Shown piece by piece: positions 11,968-24,142 of a DNA stretch of 64,000 nucleotides. Within the stretch, counting starts at the first letter, position 1, and each line of letters starts with the position of its first letter. The notes below the pieces were generated by a model. It saw only the letters and a list, made by a program, of their open reading frames with translations. It did not search any database and was not told the DNA's origin. The DNA is from Phoronis australis (Eukaryota > Phoronida > Phoronidae): the NCBI GenBank assembly GCA_002633005.1, contig NMRA01000018.1:645131-709130 (forward strand), given 5' to 3'. A program made the translations under genes and the position numbers.

Positions 11968-12256
11968 TCAGTCAGTTGTTCAATAAATACAGCGTTTACG
12001 TGTTGACAGATTGTCATAATTTTTTTTGAATGCTCAAACTTGATTACGCAATTAGTTCCAACTAAATTTGTATCATTCACTTTGAGACCAAGCCCTCTTT
12101 TACAGCAAAGTTACTTAACACAATAAGAATTTATTCACGGAATGTAGTATCATTGGGAAGGGTAATGACTGCACTTTTCAATGATATGCAACATGATTTA
12201 ACTTAACCAAAAATAAAAAACACGGGAGAGTAAACACCAACTTTTGTTTAGATGCT

Positions 12257-13225
12257 TAGTAGTATGAAATTCACCTCAGTAATTGTAAAAGTTTTCTGAA
12301 ATTACACGCATAAAACGCCTAGAATTAATTGATCCTTTTAATAACTAAAATATTTATCCCGTCTGTCTTTACAGGCTTAAAGTCTGTGTTGGTGTTTTTA
12401 TCGCCGCCTCGAGTTTGGTTTCAGTACTGTTTTATTCTTACGGTAAGTTTTTATTACTTTGTTACGTTTTCCAGATCTGAAAATGTGGATATTCGTCAAT
12501 CATTGCCTCGGTCTGGGAATCAGCGCTGATTTAAAAAACACAGTCAAAAAGTCGCTATGCTGTTTGACCAAGACGTGAGGATATTTTCCATGTGCTCAGT
12601 GTTGTGCTTATGCTTCTATTGTCTTTCATATACGGGGCATTATGTTTGGCGAGTTCTTGAAAGAATTTTAAAACTTCGTTAAAGTCTGGTTCCAGCCACC
12701 TCACGAAATGTTTCGAAGCGTTGCGTATCTTGGAAACTGTTAAGGTTGATGTTCTGCCAAGCTTTATACTTTTCACTTACACAGAAAGAAGTATATGGGT
12801 GGGAGTTGATAGCTGTTTTGACACGAAATGTTCTTCCGGTGGAATCAGTCTTTTGGCCATTCGAATTACACCGTAATGGTGCATAAAATGACGAAGTAAC
12901 GAATTTTCACCGGCAACATTTAGTTATAGAGAAAGAATATAATTTGAAATAAACAGCTAATCATTAAAAATCTTATAGCTTTATCTCTTTATTACCTTAT
13001 CTAGAAAGTTTGATCGTTTGTTAGATGTCCTGCACCACTTTAAAAAAAGTAGATTAAGAACAATTTTGAATATGGGAATAAACTCGAAATCGCCATATAA
13101 GCAGCAATTCGTAATAAAATGAAACTCGCCCTCCATTGCAGTGATACCGAATCCTTGACAAAGCACAGTTTCTCGCGGTGACGCAACATGTTACGAAGAG
13201 GCAGCTTCACCTATCATTGACGGGC
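12257..13225. other. No gene seen
   Basis: AT-rich non-coding sequence. A minus-strand ORF near 12555-12776 and others have no recognisable features. Confidence 0.6.
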
Positions 13226-15085
13226 TTACATTTATAATAATAATAATAATAATAATAACAATAATAATAATAATAAACTTTATTTAAAGACGATAAAAAT
13301 ACAATAAATGTAAAACATGCTTTAGCCAAAGGCTAATATCCAGCATGGTCCTCTGCAGCAAGAAATTAAATTAAATTAATTAAATTAAGTTAGATAAACA
13401 GATTAAATTCAGATACAATAAGATAATTAAATAAAATAGTATTTACAAATTGGATAAATAAATTGAATTAAGGATAAATAAATAAATAAAAAATTTTGGT
13501 AAATATATTGGAAAGACAAGAAGGAGGGACATCTGTGACGACCACAGGTAACTGATGAGGTGGTGTCTGAAATTATCATAACAATCAGCATCCTTAAGAT
13601 TATTAGGCAAATTGTTCCACTGCTTGATGGTCTGAATAAAGAAGGACTTAGAATAAAACGATGTTCTGTGTCTGGGCAAAACGAAATTGTTTGAGGCAGA
13701 AAATCTTGTCCTGATCTGGTGGCTATTTCGATCAAGTACGAGATTAGGAGATAGATAAGTCGGTACATTACCGTGAAAGCACCTATGCATCATACACAGA
13801 CGCCTATATATAAAACATTTGTCAATAGGGAGCCACCCCAGTCTATTAAACATATGAGTTGACGGAGTGTCAAAAGGCACACCTAGAACAAGTCTGGCCG
13901 CCTGCTTTTGAGCATTCAATAAAGAGGAAACTAATTTTGCATTGTATCCTGACCACACTGTACTACAATAAACGAACAGAGGGAAAACACAAGCGCTGAA
14001 ATATTGCAGACGCCCTTCTGTGGGAAGAAATGGTGATATACACCGGAGAAGACCAAGGCGCTGCCTAATTTTGGACACAGTCCCATTTATATGGCTAGAC
14101 CAGCTGAGGGTCTTGTATACAGTAACACCTAATAACTTTTCACTGTCAACATATTTGAGGCGTACATTGGAAATAGCAAGGTTAAGCTCAAGATTACTTC
14201 TACTATGCCGTTGCTCTGTGGCAATACTCGTACATTTTGTTTTTTCAGCATTAATTACCATTGTATTATCAGTACACCAGGTAACAACCTTATCCAGATC
14301 AGACTGGAGTCTGTCCTTTACAGCGATTAGCGAGTTTGCCACAGCAGACAAAGTAGTATCGCCTGCATACATGTCAACCGTGTTTTCGCAGACTAAAGAG
14401 AGATCATTTATAAAAAGTAAAAACAGCAGAGGTCCCAGGATGGATCCCTGGGGAACACCGTGTGTGATACCTCGGGACTCAGACAGATGTCCACCAAGGG
14501 ATACAACCTGGCACCTCTCTGAGAGATATGATTTAAACCAGTCTAGAGAGACCTTGCCCACCTTGTAAATTAACAATTTGCTTAGAAGTATATTGTGATC
14601 AACGAGATCAAAAGCTTTTTTAAAATCCAAAAATACTACATCAACGTTGTGACCACTATCTACACCTTGAGCCCAGCCGTTAACAATATTAATGAGGGAA
14701 GTTTCATAGGAGTGGTCACTTCTGAAACCTGACTGAGATGCAACTACTAAATCATGCTCAGTCAAAAAAATGAATAAAAGGTATTGTGAACATGCTTTTC
14801 CAACAATTTAGACAAGACCGGTAAAATTGAAATTGGTCTGTAATTGTTTACATTGTCAGTAGCACCGCCTTTGTGTAAAGAAATACTTTTGCAAGTTTCC
14901 ACAAACTAGGAAACTTGGAAGTTTTAATGCTATGGTTTAAAAGATAGGTGATGGATGGTGCCAGCTCCTCATGAGCTAGTTTCAAAACTTTGGAGCTGAC
15001 ATCATCTGTTCCAGTGGCGGCTTTATTAAGATTAAGACCATTTAAGAACTTATTTACAAATAAATTTGCGTGATTGAACTCGCGT
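13226..15085 (-). mobile_element. 5'-truncated CR1/L2-type LINE with (TTA)n tail
   Basis: A minus-strand non-LTR retrotransposon. The 3' end (13226-13340) shows a 6-bp hairpin (TTAGCC/GGCTAA at 13322-13336), an ATTTATTGTATT motif, AAATAAAG and a (TTA)n microsatellite tail, as in CR1/L2-group elements. The coding part is reverse transcriptase only. The endonuclease is absent, and homology stops near 15085. Confidence 0.85.
13443..15080 (-). pseudogene. LINE reverse transcriptase, catalytic motif altered
   Basis: A 440-codon frame (14765 to 13443) carries RT landmarks in order: QSGFRSDHSYETSL, VVFLDFKKAFDLVDH (first catalytic Asp, about residue 47), [20 protein letters not shown], then YAGD at residues 133-136 where the family has YADD. 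The thumb and C-terminal region follow (WSGYNAKL, ARLVLGVPFDTPSTHMFNRL, WNNLPNNL). The GGC codon at 14361-14363 replaces the expected Asp codon by one transition, so the active site should be dead. Upstream (14766-15080), RT blocks including TGTDDVSSKVLKLA continue in other frames after frameshifts. The first Met of the long frame is not the true protein start. Confidence 0.85.
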
Positions 15086-17678
15086 TTTTTATTTTACTAA
15101 GGCGTTGCTAGGGCTATCTGGTTAGCTCAATTCATCTAAAATAATAAAATTCCAGCTCGATGTAAGTTGAGTTAGTGTGATGGAGGTACGTGACGGAGGT
15201 ACGCTCTGAATTTTTAGTGCTAAATTGTTTGTTGTGTCTAGGATATGAATTCAGAATGATTCAAACTAGTTAGATTGGTCTTTTGCTACTGATTCAATTA
15301 AAATGTACTGATTGACTTTTTGCACGAAATCACAGGTAGGCCTATGCTAGGAATATACCATATGATTTAAGCTTTGAATACATAATATAAAACAACCCTC
15401 TACATTCTCCACCTCTCTTTGAAGATGGTAAGTAATATAGATGGTTATGAGAGTGATAATTATTTTGTATTTGACAGCTGTTTTTATGCGTTAAGTAGAA
15501 TACTAATTCAAAACTAATATAAATGTGAGCTTGTCAAAATATAAAACGTGAAATAAACTTTAAAACATTAAAAAGACATCGTTTTTTAAATTAGAACTCG
15601 CCCTAAGCCTGCACCAAGTTATTATCTGGACCATGTCGTTGGTGGTTCTGATGCATTCCCATGTAAGTAAAGTGTGATGTTTTAAAAGTAGTGATAACAA
15701 CACTTCAGTATCTTTTTAAAACAAAGTTTGAAACATGGTTCAGTTGACAGCATCGACTTTTGGCATTCAAATTTTGATTCAACTCACCCGTGCCGTCTTC
15801 CAGTGTGAAAACAAGACATTTTAAATTAATTGCATTTAGGATTTTGATTTAGGAATATCAGACGCTGGTCTCTATTTAGTGATTAAAATGATTAAGTTTT
15901 TGTCCAGCTCTTTAACTCATGCCTTCTTTTCAAATTTAAAGAAAGGCGTTAAATAACGTCACATCGCAGTACAAGCAAGTACAATTATGAATTTCTTGAT
16001 CCACAATGGCATTTTTCGAGTTTCAGAGAGTATTCCGGCAGATATTCATTCTTCTCCCAGTTGCATCTGTTCTTCCCATGGTCTCCAACAATTTTTCTCT
16101 TTCGTTTCTAAATGCCGGTATAATCTCCTCGAAGCTCAGCAGAAAAAATAATCTAATTCTTAAAAAAATTGCGGGATAAAAACATGCAAGATGAGACAAT
16201 GTATTCATTTGCTATGAAATCAATTCACTAGCCACCCAGTGAACCAAGACACTGAAAAACACAAAAACAATCACTACTGTCAGTGAGGGTGTGACAAAAC
16301 GCTAAATAAAATAGGTGAAATGTTGCTACCGCTTAAAATGCCCAGTATCGGCTTTTTCAACACAAAACACGGCATAGCAGCTCAGAACAGAAATAACACG
16401 CTGGTTGCAGCTCAACAGCAACTTGACATGTATTGCTTTAGGTCTCTTGTTATTTATACAGTTGAGCTCCTTAGGAATTCTTTTGTTAGAATATCTTTTG
16501 CATCTTGAATTTTTCCAAAAGCTAAGCATCTCTTTACAAACACGGGACACAGAAAAGCAATAAGCTCATTAAATTAATATTTTGTTTTTTGTACATTTCA
16601 TAATGTGGTACAACTATCTGATTTTAGTCACATTTTATACTAAGAATAACTAGATGATATTGTAAAGTATAACTTTTCTGCAAATACTTTTGAAATTGAA
16701 AAAGTCCAATGCATCGAGTTCAAATCTGTAGCAACTTCACTTAATTTTAAAGCTGCCTTTGTAATATTTAATCGTTTTAAGGTTCTTAGATGTTAGATGC
16801 ATTTTATCTTTTGCAAATTTAGAAATTGAAAATGTGACCTAAGTTTATTTTTATTGGCTGTAAAATTGTAATTTCATGGGTGTGACGGAAGTACGTGACG
16901 GACGTACAAATTTCCCGTACGTCTGTCACGCATTTTGTGACTTAACGATTAATCCCTGGGATCTAAAGTTTTGGTCAATAGTATTGTTAACAAGTTAAAA
17001 GAGAATCTGAAATTATTTTAGTTTTGATTCACAGGTTTTAACGTAATTAAACTTTTCAGCACTTTTTTGTGACGGACGTACGGCATAATGATATACAGTA
17101 GTTGACCATTAACCCCAAGAGTTTGATGATGTGCCAAAGTTGAAATGTTATTTTTATAAAGTTTGGGGTTGATATAATTGCACAAATTTGATAGTACAGT
17201 GAAACACCCATAATTAGCTTATTTATGATAATAATTAGCGACACACATGAAAATCGAGCTATTTTTTGGGGTCAAGTAACCCCCATACATTGGTCCATTT
17301 AGGAAATAAATTTAAAGTTATAGGACAATCAAATATGGATCCTGAAACTAAAGAGACTGGGCTTTCAGATGAGACCAGAAATGCTAGTATAGCCACAATT
17401 TTAGTTTTTTGTCTCGAGGTTGACATTTTCACGGAATTGCCCGTAACCAGTGCTAACCTACTTTAGCAGACGGTACTTTCATGGTCGAAGCGTAGCATGA
17501 TAATATGTGTAGTAAGCTAGCCTATTTGCTTAAAGCTTTTTATACTTTATAGATTCACTTTACTTCTATTTTGTTTAAATTTTCTCGACCTCCGACCCTG
17601 AGCCTCTGACATAGAAAGTAGAAATGTTTATCGTTCGGTATGTGGTGCAAATAAATTAATATATGTTCTCAGTCGTTA
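15086..17678. other. Non-coding region with scattered GTGACGGACGTACG-like motifs
   Basis: No gene is recognised. A 14-bp motif, GTGACGGACGTACG with small variants, recurs at 15186-15203 (two overlapping forms), 16882-16905 (two in tandem), 16917-16929 (inverted) and 17069-17082. Outside those sites the sequence is AT-rich. Confidence 0.5.
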
Positions 17679-17774
17679 TCCCCGTTATCTAGAGCCCTTG
17701 TGGATTTTGGAGAATTATCAACGCCCCTCGGGGGATAATTTTCCAAAATCAAAGAGGGCTCTAGATCACGGGGG
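17679..17774. repeat. Hairpin with 41-bp arms
   Basis: Arm 17679-17719 (TCCCCGTTATCTAGAGCCC...GAATTATC) pairs with 17734-17774 (GATAATTTTCC...GGGCTCTAGAT..CGGGGGA). There are a few mismatches and a 14-nt GC-rich loop. Resembles a very short snap-back MITE. Confidence 0.8.
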
Positions 17775-20700
17775 ATGGCGACATTGCCATGTCGACTTCG
17801 TCTTCGGTTACAAGATTCATCTAAAATCTACATTATTGTCAAAATACCATTCGCAATGGCTGTCACATCAATTTGAGCGGCCAATTCTACGAAATTAAAA
17901 TTTAATGAAGTAACAAGGTATTCTTTCCATTGATCTGCAGTTATATAATTTTTGGCGGCGTTTTTCAATTTATTGTGCTTTTAATAATTTCTCATCACTT
18001 GTTTGTGTCCTTACAAATTTGTTTAGTTTTTGCTAACAGGTATTCTACATATATCTTGAGCATTTTTGCAGTGTTCTTGAAATCCCTCTTTTATCCTCTG
18101 TATTTGTCTATATGTTATACAAAAACAATATAGTTCAGTGATCTCTATAAATGTGCACACAGATTGCATGAAAATAATAGGTTATTCTGACAGCGTTTAT
18201 CATGCAGTATGAGACTAATACATGACAATGATCAAAGTATGTACTTTCTATGACTAACACGATTGGAGAAATTGGCGGTATATTTGCGGTTGACTTGTCA
18301 AAGAACTATCCAATGTTATGCAGTCAGTGTTTCTGATGTTACTACAGTTGTCACAACTGCACATTTCTATACAGTTTGACCCTGCATTGCAGCACAAACT
18401 CAGTTTCTATGCACCCGTGTTCTTGTTGCACTTGCAGTGTACATCGTTTAGTGCTGTCAATGGAGCGGTGGGTATTGCCATACATTTTAACTGCAAAGCT
18501 TCATAATGTGTACAAAATTGAAAAGTTTTTACCATTAGTATTAAAAAGCCTTTCTTATGAAAGGAAATGTTAAATGCCACTCAGTGAGAAAGGACAGGTA
18601 TTTATACCATATGCTTTTGGTTTTCATTTCACTGGGATCGAGTTTCAATGGACTATAGAAGCGCTTGTAATAAGGTCCAGTTTGGGCGCGTGGCTTTCCT
18701 TCGTGTAGCCTTATTCAGCTTCAATAACGTCCACAGTTAGATCCTTGAAGATAAACACAACATCATATCATTTGACTCGCTTTTTGCCTAAATCTGACCC
18801 TGAACTAGACTAGAGTGTTGCTAGGTCTTGTTTAGCTTCAGTCCCTCATGTTTCTTCCAGGAAAGGAAATAAGCCATTGTTGTCCACACACGACTCATTG
18901 TCTATATTGCCTATGAAAGGGCATCCTCACCAACGAGGGTGACTGGTGTAGCAGTCAGATATAAGTCCTCTTCACACACAAAAAATCCACGTTTTATTAT
19001 GGTAACTTAGTACTGCGATTCACATTTCTCCAGGGCCACTGGCTTTTAGATTGTGCCATGCAGCACTGCAGGTGTGTGGACGAAATGCAGTGGGAAGAGA
19101 AAGAAGCAACAAAGCTTGTCTATGTTGCGGCTTGAAGTCGCCTTAAAAATCTCACTGAACCTGGCACAAATATTGAAACATGAATAATTAAGTACGTCAT
19201 GTTGGGTCAAAAATGTTGCCCTTGTTTTTCAAAATTATGATATGGTGACTGCTTTACAATTAAATAACTGCTTTTCCAGAAAGCAAGGGTGTACATAATA
19301 TAATAGATATTGATTTGTATAGAACTTTGTTTTTGTTTTTCAGTACCATCCGCCATGACAATTCTTTAACGCATCACTTGTCTGCAAAATATGAAAATTA
19401 CTTGCAACAACTTCAAACCATTGTTACCCATTTTCAAGCCTTTTGATTTTTGATATTTTCAGCAATTTTAAACACCGATTACAGACGGGTCTGTCAAGCA
19501 CACTTCTGGTCTAAGGCTGAGGTAACCGTGTCTCAGAACGTCATGAAGGTTACGAATTACCTCACCATGCTCTTTTCACAGGACACTATTACCCGTTATT
19601 TCCACACATTCAGTTGCACCAATTTTACAACCCCAACCCCCTATGCCCGTTGAACCTCCGACTAAGGACCACAATAAGTAAATTGACAAAACAACTTACA
19701 TACCTTTCTATAAAAATAGCTGTCCCTTTTCAAAGGCATATCTCCTCTGCACGGCACTAGCCATCAAACCTAAAAACCAAAGGTCAGGTGAGAACAGGCA
19801 TGACATATTTCCATGTCAATGTGTAATAGACTTCCAGACGACATAGGATAGGGAGTAAACAAATAATTTAATGGATATTTGTCACGTACCCTTTGGGCTT
19901 GGATTATAATCTTACTTCACTAACCAATGTCGAGTTGACAACATAAATAATCAGCATTGATTGATGTAACTGTCACTGATAAACCTGTTAGAAATCATTC
20001 CAGTCATTAATAATACTGCTTTGATGTACGAAAAAATCCCGAGTGCTACATGTACATGTACTGGGAAAGCTGCAGAGCGTTCAAGGCGTCAGATGAATTG
20101 CTGCACTAACTTGATTTCTCCTAAGGATGTTTAAAGCCTAGTTAAAATTGCCGTTAAAAAGTTTTAACCTTAACAGTCTTCAGCCCAATTGTCAACGCTT
20201 ACTGTAAGTTGTCATTTACGGGACGTGACATGTGACGTGTTAGATGTCAGGCACTACTGTATAGCAAATGTAAAAATGTTGAATGCAAACTTTTGGATTT
20301 ACCTGAGTGTACATGTACATGTACATGTGAGTTGTGTTACAAATGTCTCCACGTGCCTTCTTGCATCACAGACGGTTGAATTGTAATCTGTTGTCATTTT
20401 TATTACGTATTCAGTTACATCAACTCATACAGGTGACAACAAATAGCCTTAAATATGTATACTATCCGTCATTATTTCATTCCAGTTTTTCCTGAAGTGT
20501 TGGTGGTCAGAAATAATAGCCAACGTCACAATATCACTTGCCCCTCACTTACGGGACATTTTGTGTCATTTACGAGACGTCTTTAAATTCACTCAAGGAT
20601 TTTTTTGTCATCCCGTTATCGGATATTGGATACCAGTTTTTGAATGATCGATAGTCGCTAATGAAGATTAAAACAAGTGCAAACACCACTGCACCTGTTT

Positions 20701-22945
20701 TTATAAAACACAGTTATAAACAAACGACGTGTTTTAAAAAAGTAAAAATTTAGTTCAAAAGTTAAATTTTATATTTCCATGAAAAATACACAAGAAAGTA
20801 GAAAATACTAAGAGCTATTTTCTCGATTTTAACAAGCATGCTGATTAATGAAATTGCACAATGAGATTGTTCGTTGTCAATGATAACAAACAACAAACTA
20901 GACCGAAAATTAACCCAATGAACGCGTTTTTCTGTTTTCAAATAAATTATCCAGTTGCTCTAATACAACAACAAAATAACTCTATAACTGCACTTGCTGA
21001 GCTGAGGAACTTGTTCAAAACTTATCATTCATACGTTAAACTAAGAAAAAATAATACGTTAGCTCCAGATGAAGATACTAAAAATCGAGTGTCTCAGGTG
21101 TCGAATTCACGCGATTCATTGAGAATGGCTCTACAGTAGATGAGTGTTAGGAACACAATAATTGCAAATTTCGTAAGAAGCCCCACCATTTCTCAATGAT
21201 TTAGTAAATCTTCATCTAAGTTATTCTGAAAGTAGCTTTAGTTATTCCGAGTCATATTAAAACAGTTGCTTACTTACTAAAGTAATTTTATTTTCTGCTG
21301 TTGACACATTTTTTAAAATGGCCACTTCTAACTCTGAAAATGCATAAAATTCAGAGACAAAATGCATAAATTTCTCAAACTTGATCCGATATTGATAATT
21401 CTTATTTTTATTTGTACAGCTAAATAACCCTTTGTGTATGACATTCAGTTGGTATTTGACAAGTGACCAGAAAATTTTAGTTTAGCCGTAACACAGTCGT
21501 CTCTCGAATATGGACAGTGATGGTGAATTACCCGATAATCAAAAGTTGATTTCTTGTCTTTTGCCGTTGTCAAACCATTTTGTCTTCTGTATATTCGCTC
21601 GAATAGATAATGTATTAATATCTTTTGACTTCCAGTTGTAGACAGATTGTCTTGCTCACCTTTAGCCTGATTTTCGTGAAATAATTGACGTCAACCATTG
21701 AAATTCTATAAAAAAGCACACACACTCTTCGAGAAATAGGCTCCAGCTGTGCCTGACCTGCTTTTGGGAAAAAAGTGTGAGGTAGCGACAAAATGTCTGA
21801 CCACGTATACATGTCCAGGATCTCTTGCCGTAAGCAAACTTCAAGTTTAAAAAATAACTAGCATGGCAAAACAATGCCCCAAACTCACTACTATTCACTT
21901 TGTCTGTCACTCTGCAGATTGGGTATTCTTAAATTTTGAAGCAGTACTATGTTTCGATCTGCGGTCACCAAAAGATCCTTTCCAACACCATGTAACAAAG
22001 GTTGAATCACCCCCATCACAACATAACGAATTGATACTCATTGGGTTCATTTTTTACCAACAACGGTTTGTCTTTTCTTCCTAAAACTAAAAATCAATTT
22101 ATCAGTTAAAATCCCTACAAATTTTGACCAATCGATGAACTGTAACTGAACCAATTCAACTTTTTGTTCTCGAAAGTCGTTGATGGTGGACAGTTTCTAA
22201 ATTCTTACTTGTCTGTGACAGGTGATACTGGTGCCCTCATGCACGCTGATATTTTCAGAGTTAAAATCTGATACATTTAACTTTTAGCTGTGTCAAGAAC
22301 TTCATGGGCGAGGTCAGCATGCTTCGACCTTGATGATAATTGTTCACATTTAGTGGAAAATGGGTGGTGTGGTTTGGAAATGAAGTATATGATCTTCAAC
22401 TGCTCACTCTCCTGTGGTTTTTGCAAAGGAAACGTCGACGATGGTAAGTAGTTAAAATGATAGTAGTTTCGTCTCGTTCTACTGCATGGTTAGTAGTTCC
22501 TAAGAGATTTAAATGCTTAGTTGTATTCAATATCCTTTAATTGGCCTGAAACATGGTTTGGTACCCTCTTTTTAAATGCAAAAGCGAACCAATGAATAGG
22601 CCTTCTTCCGTCAAACGCAGTTAGGCCACGTCTACCGTTGTTATCGTTGCGAAATCCTAAGCCGATGTGGCAGAATTTCCAGGCGATATTACTGCAGATA
22701 CATGTACGGTGTGTTTTTGATCATATTCCCCCTAAACCATTACCAAATGCAGTCGAAAGATCAAAGTGTGTTTGGGGGTACAAACGGCTACATGTATATC
22801 CACGTTACTAAGGTTTCATATCAGCCCAATTCATGCATGTACGTTACGCCATCAGATTAAGACCACAGGCACCTTTAATCAGCCCTCGACAATATATAAA
22901 TAAAGAAAAAGTTATACAACTGCTTTCCAATATGGCCACCCGCCT
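17775..22945. other. No gene seen; (TACATG)n tracts
   Basis: Over 5 kb without a recognisable gene. Short TACATG runs occur near 20049-20062 and 20309-20328. Several ORFs of 60-92 codons have no motif. The stretches around 15424 and 22439 each contain GATGGTAAGTA, a good splice-donor sequence, but no coding exon can be assigned to them. Confidence 0.5.
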
Positions 22946-23672
22946 TGCACTTCCGGAATGACTCAAAGCATGTCAAATCTAGGAGTAATTTAAGTCACAC
23001 ATTTTATCTGCGACAGCAACACGTTCACTAGTTACATTTGTTGACATCAGAACCAATAAATATCATAAATACCTGCAGATTTTCCTAATTCAATCGGTAA
23101 CATTCACTTTAAAGTATGGTGCCAGAGATGATCCATTGGCGACAACTAATGCGCATACTCATAAAACCGCTCACAATATCACCAGAACGCTTAACTCAAC
23201 TAAAAAGCAACAGCTAGAGGCAGAGTAAACTGGTGGAGCAGCTCACACTACAATGTTATTGTTTACTCTCTAATCCACTACAATAACCAACTACAGCAAT
23301 TAATGCACATGCAAGCATAATGATTTGACAAATGGAAGGAAATTGGAAGACACCCTTCTAATGTTGAGCTATTTTTCTTGTACCCACTCAGCGTTCTCCT
23401 GGAGTAGTATCGGGATAATGTTGCTCCTTTAGTTGATGTAAACATTATGATAATGTTGTGAGCGGCCTTATGACCATGCGCATTAGTTGACGCCAATGGC
23501 TCATCTCGGGTACTACGCTTTGCCGTGATTGTTGCCGATTGAATTAGGAAAATCTTTAGGTATTTATGGTATTTATTGGTTTCGATGTCAACAAAAGTAA
23601 ACAGTAAACTTGTTGCAGTCGCAGATAAAATGTAACTTCAATTACTCCCAAATTTTTTAATCCGGAAGTGCC
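22946..23672. mobile_element. Fold-back element with about 250-bp inverted arms
   Basis: The left arm 22946-23212 and right arm 23420-23672 are complementary throughout, with about 10-15% mismatch and small indels. Paired blocks include GCACTTCCGGA, CATTTTATCTGCGAC, TTGTTGACATC.GAACCAATAAAT, TTTTCCTAATTCAATCGG and CAACTAATGCGCAT. The central 207 bp is unpaired. No ORF crosses it. The arms carry ETS-like CTTCCGG at both outer ends. Confidence 0.85.
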
Positions 23673-23780
23673 TACAAACGACCGCACGTGGTCTGAAATT
23701 GATATGCAGCCTTCTTACGTTTCCTTTGAATTTTTACATGCCAAAATTAATTTTTTATATCATTGAGAAAATGTTTACAG

Positions 23781-24120
23781 GGCTCGACATAACGAGCTGC
23801 AGCTCACATTTGCGACCTGAAATGCGAGCTGAGATTTTTGTCAGCTCATATCAAGTCGCAAAATGCGACCTGGAATTTCCAAGGAATGCGAGCTGAGTTT
23901 TTACACTTCTCGACAGATACCTGGCAAATGTAAAGCAACTCTTGTAAATCCGACCGTTATTTGGTTGTTGCCAAATCCAAGTTCAAACGAACACTAACCG
24001 AGAACAGCCCCCCGATGACATGTAAGCAAGTCGTATAAACGAGATGTGAAGAATCGATCTTTGACGCGTTTCATTGGCTAACATTTTCGGCCAATTTTGC
24101 AAATTTCCGGATTAGCCGAA
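23781..24120 (-). repeat. Dispersed repeat R1, long copy (inverted)
   Basis: Reverse complement of 39066-39412, about 340 bp. Shared blocks are GTTAGCCAA.GAAA, GGGCTGTTCTC, AATAACGGTCGGA and the GCGACCTG palindromes. It ends at GGGCTCGAC, the same boundary as the other copies. Confidence 0.75.
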
Positions 24121-24142
24121 GATGTTATAAGGATCCAAGAAG

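Larger units (their letters stand above)
10488..12256 (+). mobile_element. Dead Tc1/mariner transposon with long TIRs, carrying a nested Penelope insertion
   Basis: The left end (about 10488-10655) and the reverse complement of the right end (about 12070-12256) are homologous over about 170-190 bp. Shared blocks include AACAAAAGTT, GTGCAGTCATT-like sequence, AAGTAACTTTGCTG and AGAGGGCTTGGTCTCAAAGT. Between them are a Tc1-type transposase remnant (10755-11086) and a Penelope-like element (11142-11967). Long TIRs plus a DDE-3 C-terminus fit the IR/DR-type Tc1 group. Exact ends and the TA duplication are uncertain by a few bases. Confidence 0.75.

Noticed and set aside
14020-14568. Plus-strand 182-codon ORF
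   Set aside because: Antisense shadow of the LINE reverse transcriptase on the minus strand.
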